From positions 1 through 43,804 of the forward strand of contig JADFDU010000018.1 in the NCBI GenBank assembly GCA_018262775.1: a stretch of DNA of 43,804 nt, in the 5' to 3' direction. The notes beneath the pieces are model-generated. The model searched no databases and was not told the DNA's origin. It saw only the letters and a program-made list of their open reading frames with translations. The stretch is from Rhodocyclaceae bacterium (lineage in GTDB: Bacteria > Pseudomonadota > Gammaproteobacteria > Burkholderiales > Rhodocyclaceae). The translations under genes and the position numbers were made by a program. Shown here in pieces: positions 35,347 to 43,714 of the stretch (its first letter is position 1; each line of letters opens with the position of its first letter).

Positions 35347-36269
35347 TCAGCCGCCACGCGACGGCGTCCCGCCTCGCCCATGCGCCGGCGCAGGTCGGCA
35401 TCACCCGCCAGCGTTTCGATGCGCGCCGCCCATTCCCCGGGCGACGACACCCGATAGCCGTCTTCCCCCTCGCGAATCGCCTCGGCATTGGCGCCGGTCT
35501 TCGAAGAGACGACCGGCAGGCCGGCCGCCATGTACTGCAGCACCTTGAGGGCGCATTTGCCGCGGCTCCAATCGTCGTCGCGCATTGGCGCGATGCCGAT
35601 GTGCGACGCGGCCAGCTCGCGCGCTTCCGTTTCGGCGCGCCAGGCGACGGGCAGCGTCGCCACGCCGCAGTCGGGCAGATCGAAATCGGCGACAATCTTC
35701 AGGCGCAGCTCAGGTACTGTTTCCGCCGCCGCCTTCAGCCACGGCATTGCCTCCGCCAGATATTTCCGCGTCGAATGGCTGCCGATCCATACCAGGTCTA
35801 CAGTGTCGGTTGGCTTGTTTGCCTCGACACAGTAGCGCGCGGCATCGATGCAGGTCGGAATCAGCGTTACCGCTGGGTTGAATGCGGCGGCATGATCGGC
35901 GAGAAAAGCGTTGCCGGCGAGGACATGGTCGCAGCCACGCGCCATGGCGGCGAAGCGCGTCATGCGCGTGCGCGAAGGTGTGCCATCCGTATTGCAGAAG
36001 ATGGCGTCATCGAAGTCGAATACCAGCCGGCGCGATGCCCGCCGCAGTAGCCACAAGAGCAGCGCCGGGAAAGTCTTGCGCAGCACAATCACGACGTCGG
36101 CGCGGGACGCTTGCCTCAGCATATCGAACGTGGCTTTGATGCCGCCGGAAGCCGTGACGTGCGCGGGCTCGAAGCCGGCCTCGCGCCACAGCGGAAAGAA
36201 CTGCAGGGCGCGATAGCGCGTCGACGAGGCCGCTTCGCCCTTGGAAACGTACAGCAGGCGAACACTCAT
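35289..36269 (-). CDS. GT4-type glycosyltransferase (GT-B)
   Basis: 326 residues with RLLYVSKGEAASSTRYRAL at the N-terminus, FDFDDAIF, LVWIGSHSTRKYL marking the start of the C-terminal Rossmann domain, and GKCALKVLQYMAAGLPVVSSK, the donor-binding segment of GT4. The shape fits retaining transferases of sugar nucleotides in envelope glycan synthesis. It is the last gene of a minus-strand trio, with ATGA overlap to the acyltransferase, and its stop is inside the convergent GT39-like gene. Confidence 0.89.
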   Translation of the reverse strand: MSVRLLYVSKGEAASSTRYRALQFFPLWREAGFEPAHVTASGGIKATFDMLRQASRADVVIVLRKTFPALLLWLLRRASRRLVFDFDDAIFCNTDGTPSRTRMTRFAAMARGCDHVLAGNAFLADHAAAFNPAVTLIPTCIDAARYCVEANKPTDTVDLVWIGSHSTRKYLAEAMPWLKAAAETVPELRLKIVADFDLPDCGVATLPVAWRAETEARELAASHIGIAPMRDDDWSRGKCALKVLQYMAAGLPVVSSKTGANAEAIREGEDGYRVSSPGEWAARIETLAGDADLRRRMGEAGRRRVAADYSIEPVFARLRPLIEGLA

Positions 36270-38194
36270 GGTTTTTCCGCCTGTAATTGCCGGAACAGCG
36301 CCGATACGACCAGCACCGAGCTCTCCTCGATCATGTGACCGTAGTCGAAAGCAAAGGGGAGGCGGGCGCCATCCTTCTCTAAATAGCGCAGGCAGCCCTC
36401 ATCGTTGCAGACGGCCGAGATCGGCGAGAAGAACTCCGCCTGCGTGCCGGCCAGTTCCCGAATGAGGGCGTCGCGGTGGTACATGTCCGGGTCCAGATCC
36501 TTGTGCGAGCGCATCTGTTCGTAGCCGGCAAGAAAATCGCTGGCCAGCAGCCGCGGCAGCGGCCTGCGCCAGGCCGGTACGCTGCCGACCAGCACGATGC
36601 GCGGGTGCCAGGCCGGGTCGGCATGGAGCCGCGCCAGGGTCTGCGCCAGGCCGCGGCGGATGGTTGCCTCATCGTGCTTGATCCAGGCGGCGGCCAGGAG
36701 AATGACTTTCGGACGCATCTCCATCACCCTGCCCAGCACCCAGTCGTTGATGGCGCGGCAATGGGGACGCTTTGTGAACGCCTCGCCCAACAGGGGCGGG
36801 CAGCCCGAAGCCGTCCATTGCGTCGCACTGCCCGCTTCCGCCGCCGCCTTCAGTCCCGGCCACAGATGCGCTGCATGGGAATCGCCCCAGAGGACGATAC
36901 CGCCCTGCCGGCCGGTGCATTCCGGGGCGAATGAGTCGTACGACTTCTCTGGTGTCAGGAAGCAGGTGCCCTCGCGGTAGAGTGGCCTATAGAGTTCGGT
37001 GAAATAGCGCGCCTGAAAAATCTCCAGCGCTTTGACGTCGGCCAGGCGCGGATGGTCCTTGAAGCGCAGCGTCATCAGCCGGTCGTTATTGAAGTGAAAG
37101 GCTGCTGCCACGGCGAACGGCAGCAGCACCATCGCCGCGCAAATGGCCAGGGCCGGCACGAGTTTCAGGCGGCTGACGAGGCTGCGCGCCGGGTTCTCCA
37201 CGAGGCGGAAGGAGAGCCAGCCCAGGGCAATCGAAGCTGCCATGCCGGCGGCGATCCAGACGCCGTCCCGCCGGGACTGACTTTGGGAGAGCCACACGAC
37301 GATGGGCCAGTGCCACAGGTAGATCGAGTACGACCAGCGCCCGATGCCCTGCAGGGCGGCATTGCCGAGAAATGAGGCATTGCTGGCGCCGTTGGCGAGG
37401 ACGAACATCGTGCCGACGACCGGAAACAGTGCATTGAGGCCAGGCCAGGCGCTGTCTGGGCTGAACAGCATGCTGGACAGCACGATGACGAGAATGCCGA
37501 GCCCTTCGATCCAGCGCCGACCCTGCGTGATGCGCGCGCAGGCGTTCTGATGCTGATAGATCAGGCCACCGGCGAGCATTTCCCAGGCGCGCGTCGGCAG
37601 CAGGAAGAAGGCCTTCGACGGATTGGCGAAGGCCAGCCAGCCCGACCATGCGAGCGAGGCGAAGAAGACTGCCCAAAGGAAACCGGCCATGCCCGCCTGC
37701 CGCCTGAAGAGGCGCGCCGCGGCGAGGATCAGCAGCGGGTAGAGCAGGTAGAACTGCCACTCGACGGACAGCGACCAGGTGTGCAGCAGCCACTTCTCGT
37801 GCGCATCCGCGTCGAAGTAGCCCGACTCCTTCCAGTACACCTGATTGGAGAGGAACACCAGGCTGGCGCCGGCGTGCTTGCTCAGCATCTTGTAGTCGAT
37901 TGGCGAGAGCGTGTACCAGCCGTAGACCAACATCAGTACGCACAGTACGGCGATGGCGGGGAAGATGCGGCGCGCCCGCGCCAGGTAAAAGCGCAGCACC
38001 GAGAAGCGGCCCTCGGCGAGCGGCCCGAGGATGATGCGCGTCATCAGGTAGCCGGAGATGACGAAGAATACATCCACGCCGACGAAGCCGCCGGAAAAGC
38101 CGGCCACGCCAAAATGGAACAACACGACGGCGAGTACGGCGACGGCGCGCAGGCCGTTGATGTCGGCGCGAAAATCGGCCGCGTTCGGCTTCAT
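36266..38194 (-). CDS. OafA/YrhL-type acyltransferase with SGNH domain
   Basis: 642 residues. The N-terminal half is an acyltransferase-3 membrane domain of about ten helices: RADINGLRAVAVLAVVLFHF (His27), GGFVGVDVFFVISGYLMT, and YSIYLWHWPIV. The C-terminal half is a periplasmic SGNH hydrolase-like domain: LWGDSHAAHLWPGL (catalytic Ser) and the late DYGHMIE region (Asp, His). Such fusions O-acetylate LPS O-antigen or other glycans. It is coupled by four-base overlaps with the GT4 and the kinase-like gene. Copy 3 of the 23-bp motif lies within it, antisense. Confidence 0.93.
   Translation of the reverse strand: MKPNAADFRADINGLRAVAVLAVVLFHFGVAGFSGGFVGVDVFFVISGYLMTRIILGPLAEGRFSVLRFYLARARRIFPAIAVLCVLMLVYGWYTLSPIDYKMLSKHAGASLVFLSNQVYWKESGYFDADAHEKWLLHTWSLSVEWQFYLLYPLLILAAARLFRRQAGMAGFLWAVFFASLAWSGWLAFANPSKAFFLLPTRAWEMLAGGLIYQHQNACARITQGRRWIEGLGILVIVLSSMLFSPDSAWPGLNALFPVVGTMFVLANGASNASFLGNAALQGIGRWSYSIYLWHWPIVVWLSQSQSRRDGVWIAAGMAASIALGWLSFRLVENPARSLVSRLKLVPALAICAAMVLLPFAVAAAFHFNNDRLMTLRFKDHPRLADVKALEIFQARYFTELYRPLYREGTCFLTPEKSYDSFAPECTGRQGGIVLWGDSHAAHLWPGLKAAAEAGSATQWTASGCPPLLGEAFTKRPHCRAINDWVLGRVMEMRPKVILLAAAWIKHDEATIRRGLAQTLARLHADPAWHPRIVLVGSVPAWRRPLPRLLASDFLAGYEQMRSHKDLDPDMYHRDALIRELAGTQAEFFSPISAVCNDEGCLRYLEKDGARLPFAFDYGHMIEESSVLVVSALFRQLQAEKP
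37262..37284 (+). repeat. Bipartite 23-bp motif, copy 3
   Basis: GCCGT, ten bases ending GGGA, CTGACTTT on the plus strand, antisense to the acyltransferase gene, where it reads as SQSQSRRDG. Confidence 0.78.
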
Positions 38195-38826
38195 TGCTGC
38201 GCGCGCTCCAGGGCCCGCCGCTGGTAGGCGGCGTCGAATGCCGGGTCGCCCCCGGCATGCAGCCAGGCGCGGTCCGCTTCGTCGCGCAGCAGATGCTGCA
38301 GGTTGCGCCGCCGGCGATGCGGCGGTAGCGGACGCCGTCCTGCGCGCAGGTCGGCGATGTCGATCAACCCCAGTTCTCCTTCCGGCGTCAGCACGATGTT
38401 GCCCAGATGCAGCGAGCGGAAGTAGATGCCGGCCTCATGCAGGCCGGCGACGAAGCGGCCGAGCTGCTCGCGCATGCCCGCGGTGCCCATGATATCCGCG
38501 TCTGCACGAATCAACTCGCGCAGCGTTCTGCCTGCCAGCGGATGGTAATGCACGGCATCGCGGCGCGCGCCTGGAATGCGGTAGAGACCGATCACGTAGG
38601 GGCAGGGAATATTCCGTTCGGCCAGCACCTGCGCATTGTCGGCAAAGCGTTGTGCGTAGGGATACCAGGCGGTAGAGGAAAGCAGGCGCTTGCGGCGAAA
38701 CAGCTTGAGGTAGCTGCCGTCGGTTAGTTGCAGCACCTTGTCGCCGTGGCGGTCGCGCTCCAGCACCTGGGCCCCGGCGCGCAGGGCGAGGTAGTCGTCG
38801 TGTTCCAGGGTCTGCAAGGGATGCAA
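38191..38826 (-). CDS. Lipopolysaccharide kinase-like (InaA/toluene tolerance) protein
   Basis: A 211-residue protein-kinase-fold protein. The N-lobe has YLKLFRRKRLLSSTAWYPY with candidate ATP-binding lysine; the catalytic region is GIYFRSLHLGNIVL followed by GLIDIADLR, where Asn and Asp could bind metal. The usual HxD catalytic aspartate is not obvious (FRSLHLGN). Related proteins phosphorylate LPS core heptose or Kdo; this one stands divergent to msbA and upstream of an acyltransferase, which supports an LPS role (inference). Confidence 0.8.
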   Translation of the reverse strand: MHPLQTLEHDDYLALRAGAQVLERDRHGDKVLQLTDGSYLKLFRRKRLLSSTAWYPYAQRFADNAQVLAERNIPCPYVIGLYRIPGARRDAVHYHPLAGRTLRELIRADADIMGTAGMREQLGRFVAGLHEAGIYFRSLHLGNIVLTPEGELGLIDIADLRAGRRPLPPHRRRRNLQHLLRDEADRAWLHAGGDPAFDAAYQRRALERAQQ

Positions 38827-38902
38827 AGGCGCGTACCGTCGGCGGGGCGGCTGTTGTGCAAGTCTGGCGGCATTTTACCAGCCGGGAACGACTATTCGCC
38901 CG

Positions 38903-38911
38903 TGCTAAACT
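38903..38911 (+). promoter_or_regulatory. Candidate extended -10 promoter of msbA
   Basis: TGCTAAACT at 38903-38911, 52 bases before the msbA start, matches the element before gyrA together with CGACT upstream. The 137-base gap (38827-38963) must hold promoters for both msbA and the divergent kinase-like gene. Confidence 0.4.
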
Positions 38912-38963
38912 TCCGCCATACTTTCCGCCGTGCGGCGCCTTATGCAACCTATGCAACCGCCCC

Positions 38964-40751
38964 ATGCCACCTTCTGAAGCGCACGCCCCTTCCGGTTTGA
39001 GCCTGTACTTCCGCCTGCTGGGCTATGTCAGGCCGTACGTCGGCTGGTTCACGGTGAGCATCCTCGGCTTCGTCGTCTTCGCCTCGTCGCAGCCGATGCT
39101 GGCCTCGGTGCTGAAGTACTTCGTCGACGGCCTCATCGATCCGGCAGGGGCGAGCCTCGGCGGCCTGCCGATGATGCATGCCGTGCCGCTGCTCATCGTC
39201 CTCATCGCCGCCTGGCAGGGCGTCGGCTCCTACCTCGGCAACTACTTCCTCGCCCGCGTTTCGATGGGCGTGGTGCACGACCTGCGCGTGGCGCTGTTCA
39301 ACAGCCTGCTGACGCTGCCGGACCGCTATTTCGACATGCACAACTCCGGCCACCTCATCTCGCGCATCACCTTCAACGTCACCATGGTGACGGGCGCGGC
39401 CACCGACGCCATCAAGGTCGTCATCCGCGAGGGGCTGACGGTGACCTTCCTCTTCGCCTACCTGCTGTGGATGAACTGGCGCCTGACGCTGGTGATGGTG
39501 GCCCTGTTGCCGTTCATCGCGCTGCTGGTGGTGAGCGCCAGCCGCAAGTTCCGCAAGCAGGCGAAGAAGATCCAGGTGGCGATGGGCGACGTCACCCATG
39601 TCGCCTCCGAGACCATCCAGGGCCACCGCGTCGTGCGCAGCTTCGGCGGCGAACCCTACGAACAGCGCCGCTTCGGCGAGGCGAGCAGCAACAACATGAA
39701 CAAGCACCTGCGCATGGTGCGCACCGGCGCGGTCTACACGCCCACGCTCCAGCTGCTGATCTTCAGCGCCATGGGCGTGCTGTTCTTCCTCGTGCTGTGG
39801 CTGCGCGGCGAGGCCTCGCCCGGCGAACTGGTCGCCTACATTACCGCCGCCGGCCTGCTGCCCAAGCCGATCCGCCAGCTCTCAGAGGTCAGCTCGACCA
39901 TCCAGAAGGGCGTGGCGGCGGCCGAGAGCATCTTCGAGCAGCTCGACACGCCGCCGGAGACCGACACCGGCACGGTCAGCCGCGAGCGCGTCAGCGGCCG
40001 GCTCGAGGTGCGCGACCTCACCTTCCGCTATCCGGGCGGCGAGCGGCCCGTCCTCGACGGCATCGGTTTCACCATCGAGCCGGGGCAGATGGTGGCGCTG
40101 GTCGGCCGCTCGGGCAGCGGCAAGTCCACGCTCGCCAACCTCATCCCGCGCTTCTATCATCACGAGGCCGGGCAGATCCTCATCGACGGCACCGACGTCG
40201 AGCAGTACACCCTGCGCAACCTGCGCCGCCACGTCGCCGTCGTCACCCAGCAGGTGACGCTGTTCAACGACACCGTGGCCAACAACATCGCCTACGGCGA
40301 CCTCGCCGGCGCGCCGCGTTCGGATATCGAGCGTGCTGCCGAAGCCGCCTTCGCGCGCGAATTCATCGACCGGCTGCCGCAAGGCTTCGACACCCTCGTC
40401 GGCGAGAACGGCGTGCTGCTCTCCGGCGGCCAGCGGCAGCGCCTGGCCATCGCCCGCGCGCTGCTGAAGGACGCGCCGATCCTCATCCTCGACGAAGCCA
40501 CCTCGGCGCTCGACACCGAGTCCGAGCGCCACATCCAGGCCGCCCTCGACCGCGTCATGCGCGGGCGCACCACGCTGGTCATCGCCCATCGCCTGTCCAC
40601 CATCGAGAAGGCCGACACCATCATGGTCATGGACCAGGGCCGCATCGTCGAGCGCGGCAGCCACGCCGAATTGCTCGCCCGCAACGGCCACTATGCCAGG
40701 CTGCACGCCCTGCAGTTCCGCGAACCGGGCGACGAAACCGCTCAGGCGTAA
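38964..40751 (+). CDS. msbA: MsbA-type lipid A flippase (ABC exporter)
   Basis: A 595-residue half-transporter that flips lipid A-core across the inner membrane with ATP. Six membrane helices (about 15-330) are followed by the nucleotide-binding domain: Walker A GRSGSGKST, Q-loop TQQVTLFND, signature LSGGQRQRLAIARALL, Walker B ILILDEATSALD, and H-loop VIAHRLST. The start is the ATG giving MPPSEAHAPSGLSLYFRLLGYVRP; the ribosome site is weak. Its LPS neighbours favour MsbA over other exporters of the same family. No clear terminator follows; a defence-type island starts beyond. Confidence 0.94.
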   Translation: MPPSEAHAPSGLSLYFRLLGYVRPYVGWFTVSILGFVVFASSQPMLASVLKYFVDGLIDPAGASLGGLPMMHAVPLLIVLIAAWQGVGSYLGNYFLARVSMGVVHDLRVALFNSLLTLPDRYFDMHNSGHLISRITFNVTMVTGAATDAIKVVIREGLTVTFLFAYLLWMNWRLTLVMVALLPFIALLVVSASRKFRKQAKKIQVAMGDVTHVASETIQGHRVVRSFGGEPYEQRRFGEASSNNMNKHLRMVRTGAVYTPTLQLLIFSAMGVLFFLVLWLRGEASPGELVAYITAAGLLPKPIRQLSEVSSTIQKGVAAAESIFEQLDTPPETDTGTVSRERVSGRLEVRDLTFRYPGGERPVLDGIGFTIEPGQMVALVGRSGSGKSTLANLIPRFYHHEAGQILIDGTDVEQYTLRNLRRHVAVVTQQVTLFNDTVANNIAYGDLAGAPRSDIERAAEAAFAREFIDRLPQGFDTLVGENGVLLSGGQRQRLAIARALLKDAPILILDEATSALDTESERHIQAALDRVMRGRTTLVIAHRLSTIEKADTIMVMDQGRIVERGSHAELLARNGHYARLHALQFREPGDETAQA

Positions 40752-40966
40752 TACCGACAAGCGGATTCGTGTCGAACGGAGTTGATCTGCCAGTGAAAGT
40801 CAGCCGCTGGAATACGGCGGTAAATCTGGACGATGCGTGCTTTCGGCCAGGAAGAGACGGTGGATGCGCGCATGAACGTCGCAATTGAGCGACCGGTACT
40901 GCCTAGAAAAGCCGACCGTTCCTGCAATATCGCTGATGTCGTCTTCTGTCGTTAGCGTTCTGACGG
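40752..40966. other. Gap at the junction between msbA and the reverse transcriptase island
   Basis: 215 bases without a gene I recognise. Short frames exist on both strands, but none resembles a known protein or has a ribosome site. It contains inverted copy 7 of the 23-bp motif and a 6-base stem (GTTAGC/GCTAAC) that reaches into the reverse transcriptase stop region and lacks a T run. I see no tRNA gene, transposase or clear direct repeat that would mark an attachment site. Confidence 0.6.
40796..40818 (-). repeat. Bipartite 23-bp motif, copy 7 (intergenic, inverted)
   Basis: On the minus strand GCCGT, ten bases ending GCGG, CTGACTTT. It is the only clear copy outside a coding sequence. Confidence 0.78.
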
Positions 40967-42574
40967 CTAACCAGAAACGTCACCAAGCAAGTACTCCAGA
41001 TCAAAGTCATCGTCGGCGTCGCCGTAGTCCTGAACGACGGCGGGCTTGACGGTTACCGGAACCGTCGCGGCCTCGTCGTAAAAAGAAACGCCCGCCGCCT
41101 TCATCGGCCCGAAATACTTGTGGGCGGTCACAAAATCCTTCCCGCCCTTGTTGGGAAGCCAGCCCTTCACGTTGGCCTCATAGGCAAGAAGCCATTGCCC
41201 GTCGACCAGCTCCCCCTCATGCATCAGCGCCTCAAGGGCAGAAACATCCACCACCCCGGCGATCAGCCCCTTGGCTCTCGCGTGCAAGGCGCAGAGCGCT
41301 ACGCAGGGGTCGGACGCCAGCAGGGACTGCTCCACGGTCTTGGCGTCAAGTTTGCAGTCAAGGCAGATCGCACCCCAAAGCCCCCAGACCACTTCGCTGC
41401 CGTGATGCAATGGCGCGTGATGCTCGATCAGTTGCTGCAAGGATTCGGCGATTCGGGACAAATCAAGCGGCATGCGCAGGTGATATTTGTATAGCTCGCC
41501 AATCACTGCCGGCGCTGTTCCAGGCTCAACGGACAGGCACTGAAGCAACAAGCTTTCGTAGAGCGCCCAGTTCTTATCGGAAATATTCACCGACCGCATG
41601 CGGCGAACCGAGTAATGGAGAATGGCCTCTTCCCTGTTACTCGCGGCCAGCTCGAAAGCCCTCCCAAAATAGCTCAGCAGATCGGTTTGCTGGGTGCTGG
41701 CAGACAATGCACGGAAGGCAAATAAACGGAGGTGCGTAACCCAAGACGCCTCAAGCTCCGAAGGGAGTTCAGTGATCCGGGTCTTCCTCGGGTTCAATTG
41801 AAGCTGAAGGTCGCCGATCAAATGCTGCAACTGGCCCAAAGTTTCTTCCGCCTCGGCAATCGTCCGAAAGCCGCAGCCAATATCGTCGATGTAGCGGAAT
41901 CCTCGTTTCGTGATCGCCCCGCCGAGCTTGGCATCCACGGATGAAAGAATGGCCTCGGCGATGACGAGCGACGTATCCGGCCCGATGGGGATGCCGACTG
42001 TCTGCTTGTCCTGGCCGTTCCGTGTCGCCAAGTCCAAGACATTTCCAAGCAGGGTGTAGTCGTTCTGCCTGGCTTTTGCTACGCTCTTGGTATGCAGTGC
42101 CCAAGGAATCGAATGCGTGTAAATGCTCGGATAGAACTGGCTCAGATCAGTGGTGAGCAAGTAACGGGACGCGACTCGGGAGCGCGCCCGCGCCACAGGA
42201 ATTGCATCGAACGCGCGGCGTGGGTTGATGGCGCGGAGGCCATGCTTCAGGTATCGCGGCGTGGTCAGCGAAATCGGCGACACCGCGCACGCGGATTTCA
42301 GGGTGCCCCATCCCTCGGCGACAGCGCGTGCAATCTGATACTGGCTGACCGGATTGGGTATGGTCAGTTTTCTCCGCAGGGTTCCAGACCGTGCCTGGTT
42401 ATGGATCGCCGGCAATGTTGTCAGGTTGGACTTGCTTCCCTTCTTGGTGATGTCCAGATGTAGCACCGCCGGCGCCATATCGGCGAATGCGCCGAACGAC
42501 TTCGTGTTGAATGGCGGAGGCAACTCCTTGGGGAAGTATCCGCGCGCGAGAATGATCGAGAGAGGCGATGTCAT
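40967..42574 (-). CDS. Reverse transcriptase of the defence-associated (UG/Abi-like) kind
   Basis: A 535-residue protein. Residues about 60-270 are a reverse transcriptase palm/finger region: motif A LTTDLSQFYPSIYTHSIPW with Asp143, motif B GIPIGPDTS (194-202), the catalytic YIDD box (228-231, Asp230 and Asp231), and motif D LQLQLNPRKTRI (256-267). The rest (about 275-535) is mostly helical, of no family I can name, and ends in an acidic tail (DADDDFDLEY). No HNH, maturase or integrase domain is present, so it is not a group II intron protein. The YTHSIPWAL pattern is what I associate with unknown-group RTs tied to phage defence. The ATG at 42574 starts MTSPLSIILARG and is 22 bases after the DprA-like gene. 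Confidence 0.88.
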   Translation of the reverse strand: MTSPLSIILARGYFPKELPPPFNTKSFGAFADMAPAVLHLDITKKGSKSNLTTLPAIHNQARSGTLRRKLTIPNPVSQYQIARAVAEGWGTLKSACAVSPISLTTPRYLKHGLRAINPRRAFDAIPVARARSRVASRYLLTTDLSQFYPSIYTHSIPWALHTKSVAKARQNDYTLLGNVLDLATRNGQDKQTVGIPIGPDTSLVIAEAILSSVDAKLGGAITKRGFRYIDDIGCGFRTIAEAEETLGQLQHLIGDLQLQLNPRKTRITELPSELEASWVTHLRLFAFRALSASTQQTDLLSYFGRAFELAASNREEAILHYSVRRMRSVNISDKNWALYESLLLQCLSVEPGTAPAVIGELYKYHLRMPLDLSRIAESLQQLIEHHAPLHHGSEVVWGLWGAICLDCKLDAKTVEQSLLASDPCVALCALHARAKGLIAGVVDVSALEALMHEGELVDGQWLLAYEANVKGWLPNKGGKDFVTAHKYFGPMKAAGVSFYDEAATVPVTVKPAVVQDYGDADDDFDLEYLLGDVSG

Positions 42575-42596
42575 GTTTGCTCTAGTTCGCTTGCTA

Positions 42597-43115
42597 TCAC
42601 CGTCCAGCCAGCGCCGACTTTTCCAGCAACGCCGCAAGCGGACTGCCGGCCGCGACATGGGGGACAACGATCTCCGTAGCAAGGTCAAGCACCAGCCGAT
42701 TGCGGGCCAGCGCGGTTTCGCGGGTGGTGCGGCGCACTTCAGGCGGGCAGGCGGTGATGACCAGCATGCGGCCGGCGGCCAGCGGTTCGCGTTCGTCGGG
42801 GGCGGGGCGGTAGTCTGTCATGCCGCGCGCCAGCACCTTGACCACGCGGCCCTTGCGGCGGAGTACCGAGCGCAGCACCTGTTGTTCCAGCGGCGAGTGA
42901 AAACCGCTGACGACGACCCGGCCGGCCTTGACCCATTCCGGCACGCGATCGAGGGTTTCGAGCAAGACGTGGCCGGGGCATTCGCGGGAGGCGATAAGGC
43001 CGAGCAGCGGTTCCGCCAGCAGCGCCGTCTCGCCAGCGCCGACTATTCGCGTGGCGATTTCATGGCCGACACGCTGGGCGCAGAGGAGTGGCACGGTGAC
43101 GGGCGCGGGCTTCAT
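42597..43115 (-). CDS. Short DprA/Smf-like Rossmann protein
   Basis: 172 residues of a single Rossmann-like domain. Residues 66-81 (RVVVSGFHSPLEQQVL) correspond to the phosphate loop of DprA, 89-99 to KG-VVKVLARGM, 108-135 to the middle, and 137-146 (ARNRLVLDLA) to the RNR segment; a terminal GSPLAALL follows. DprA loads RecA on single-stranded DNA in transformation, but this protein lacks the N-terminal SAM-like and C-terminal winged-helix domains, and its partners (methyltransferase, reverse transcriptase) point to defence rather than competence (inference). It overlaps the methyltransferase stop (ATGA). Confidence 0.72.
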   Translation of the reverse strand: MKPAPVTVPLLCAQRVGHEIATRIVGAGETALLAEPLLGLIASRECPGHVLLETLDRVPEWVKAGRVVVSGFHSPLEQQVLRSVLRRKGRVVKVLARGMTDYRPAPDEREPLAAGRMLVITACPPEVRRTTRETALARNRLVLDLATEIVVPHVAAGSPLAALLEKSALAGR

Positions 43116-43714
43116 TCTTCCTCGTCGGCCCCGCCCATGCGGTACTTGATGTCGTAGTTGATAAGGAAATCTATTTCGTCTTCGCCAAGACCTACATATT
43201 TCCCGAATTCAACATCAAACTCATCAATCAATTTCTTGGAGTTCTTAGGGACGATACACTGGACAGTAAGAGTGTCGTGCTTGTAGCGCATCGTTCGATG
43301 AAATGAGGTACGGCGCAAATTTTGCGACACCGATGTTGCCAGATCAGCCAACTCCGAAAAATGACTTGAGAAGCCCTTTGGATCAAACGGGAAATTGTCA
43401 ATTTCTCGCTTGTTAAGGTGACTTCCATCTGAAACCACATCTAAGAACCATCGGAAGGTGCTGCTATTAAGCAGCAGAAAAACTCCATGCGCTTCCTGTG
43501 GCGTGGAGAATTTGAGCTCTTTGAACTCCGAGGGGGGGCGTATGTTGCCTTGCCCATCCCTGACTTCCGGAACAAAATCCAAAGACTGTAGAAAAGAATT
43601 GACCTTGCGAGAGTAGTACGTAACGCAAGTACTGCTCCGAGCGTAGTGGGCTGCAAGCCTATTGCCTTTGGAAAAGAATTTCCTCCATATTTCGGCTTCT
43701 CGACGAGAACCCAA
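43112..43714 (-). CDS. DNA N6-adenine methyltransferase/type IIG-like protein, C-terminal part
   Basis: A 200-residue frame that begins at a TTG (43714) right after an in-frame stop, so it is the tail of a longer gene. LNSSTFRWFLDVVSDGSHL followed by NKREIDNFPF (82-110) is the pattern of the target recognition and C-terminal regions of Eco57I/type IIG-like methyltransferases; GLGEDEIDFLINYDIKYRMG ends the protein. The catalytic NPPY motif is not in the window. The neighbouring frame beyond 43714 continues with residues that fit the same family, so a one-base frameshift is likely. G+C is visibly lower (40% at 43381-43440) than in the rest of the window. Confidence 0.72.
   Translation of the reverse strand: MGSRREAEIWRKFFSKGNRLAAHYARSSTCVTYYSRKVNSFLQSLDFVPEVRDGQGNIRPPSEFKELKFSTPQEAHGVFLLLNSSTFRWFLDVVSDGSHLNKREIDNFPFDPKGFSSHFSELADLATSVSQNLRRTSFHRTMRYKHDTLTVQCIVPKNSKKLIDEFDVEFGKYVGLGEDEIDFLINYDIKYRMGGADEEE

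Noticed and set aside
40967..42574. Group II intron, retron or diversity-generating element
   Set aside because: No maturase or HNH domain, no visible msr/msd inverted repeats next to the gene, and no template/variable repeat pair in the window.
42599..43046. Degenerate matches to the 23-bp motif at 42599-42621 and 43024-43046
   Set aside because: Two or more mismatches in the conserved half (CCGACTTT, CCGACTAT); kept out of the nine-copy count although the spacing agrees.
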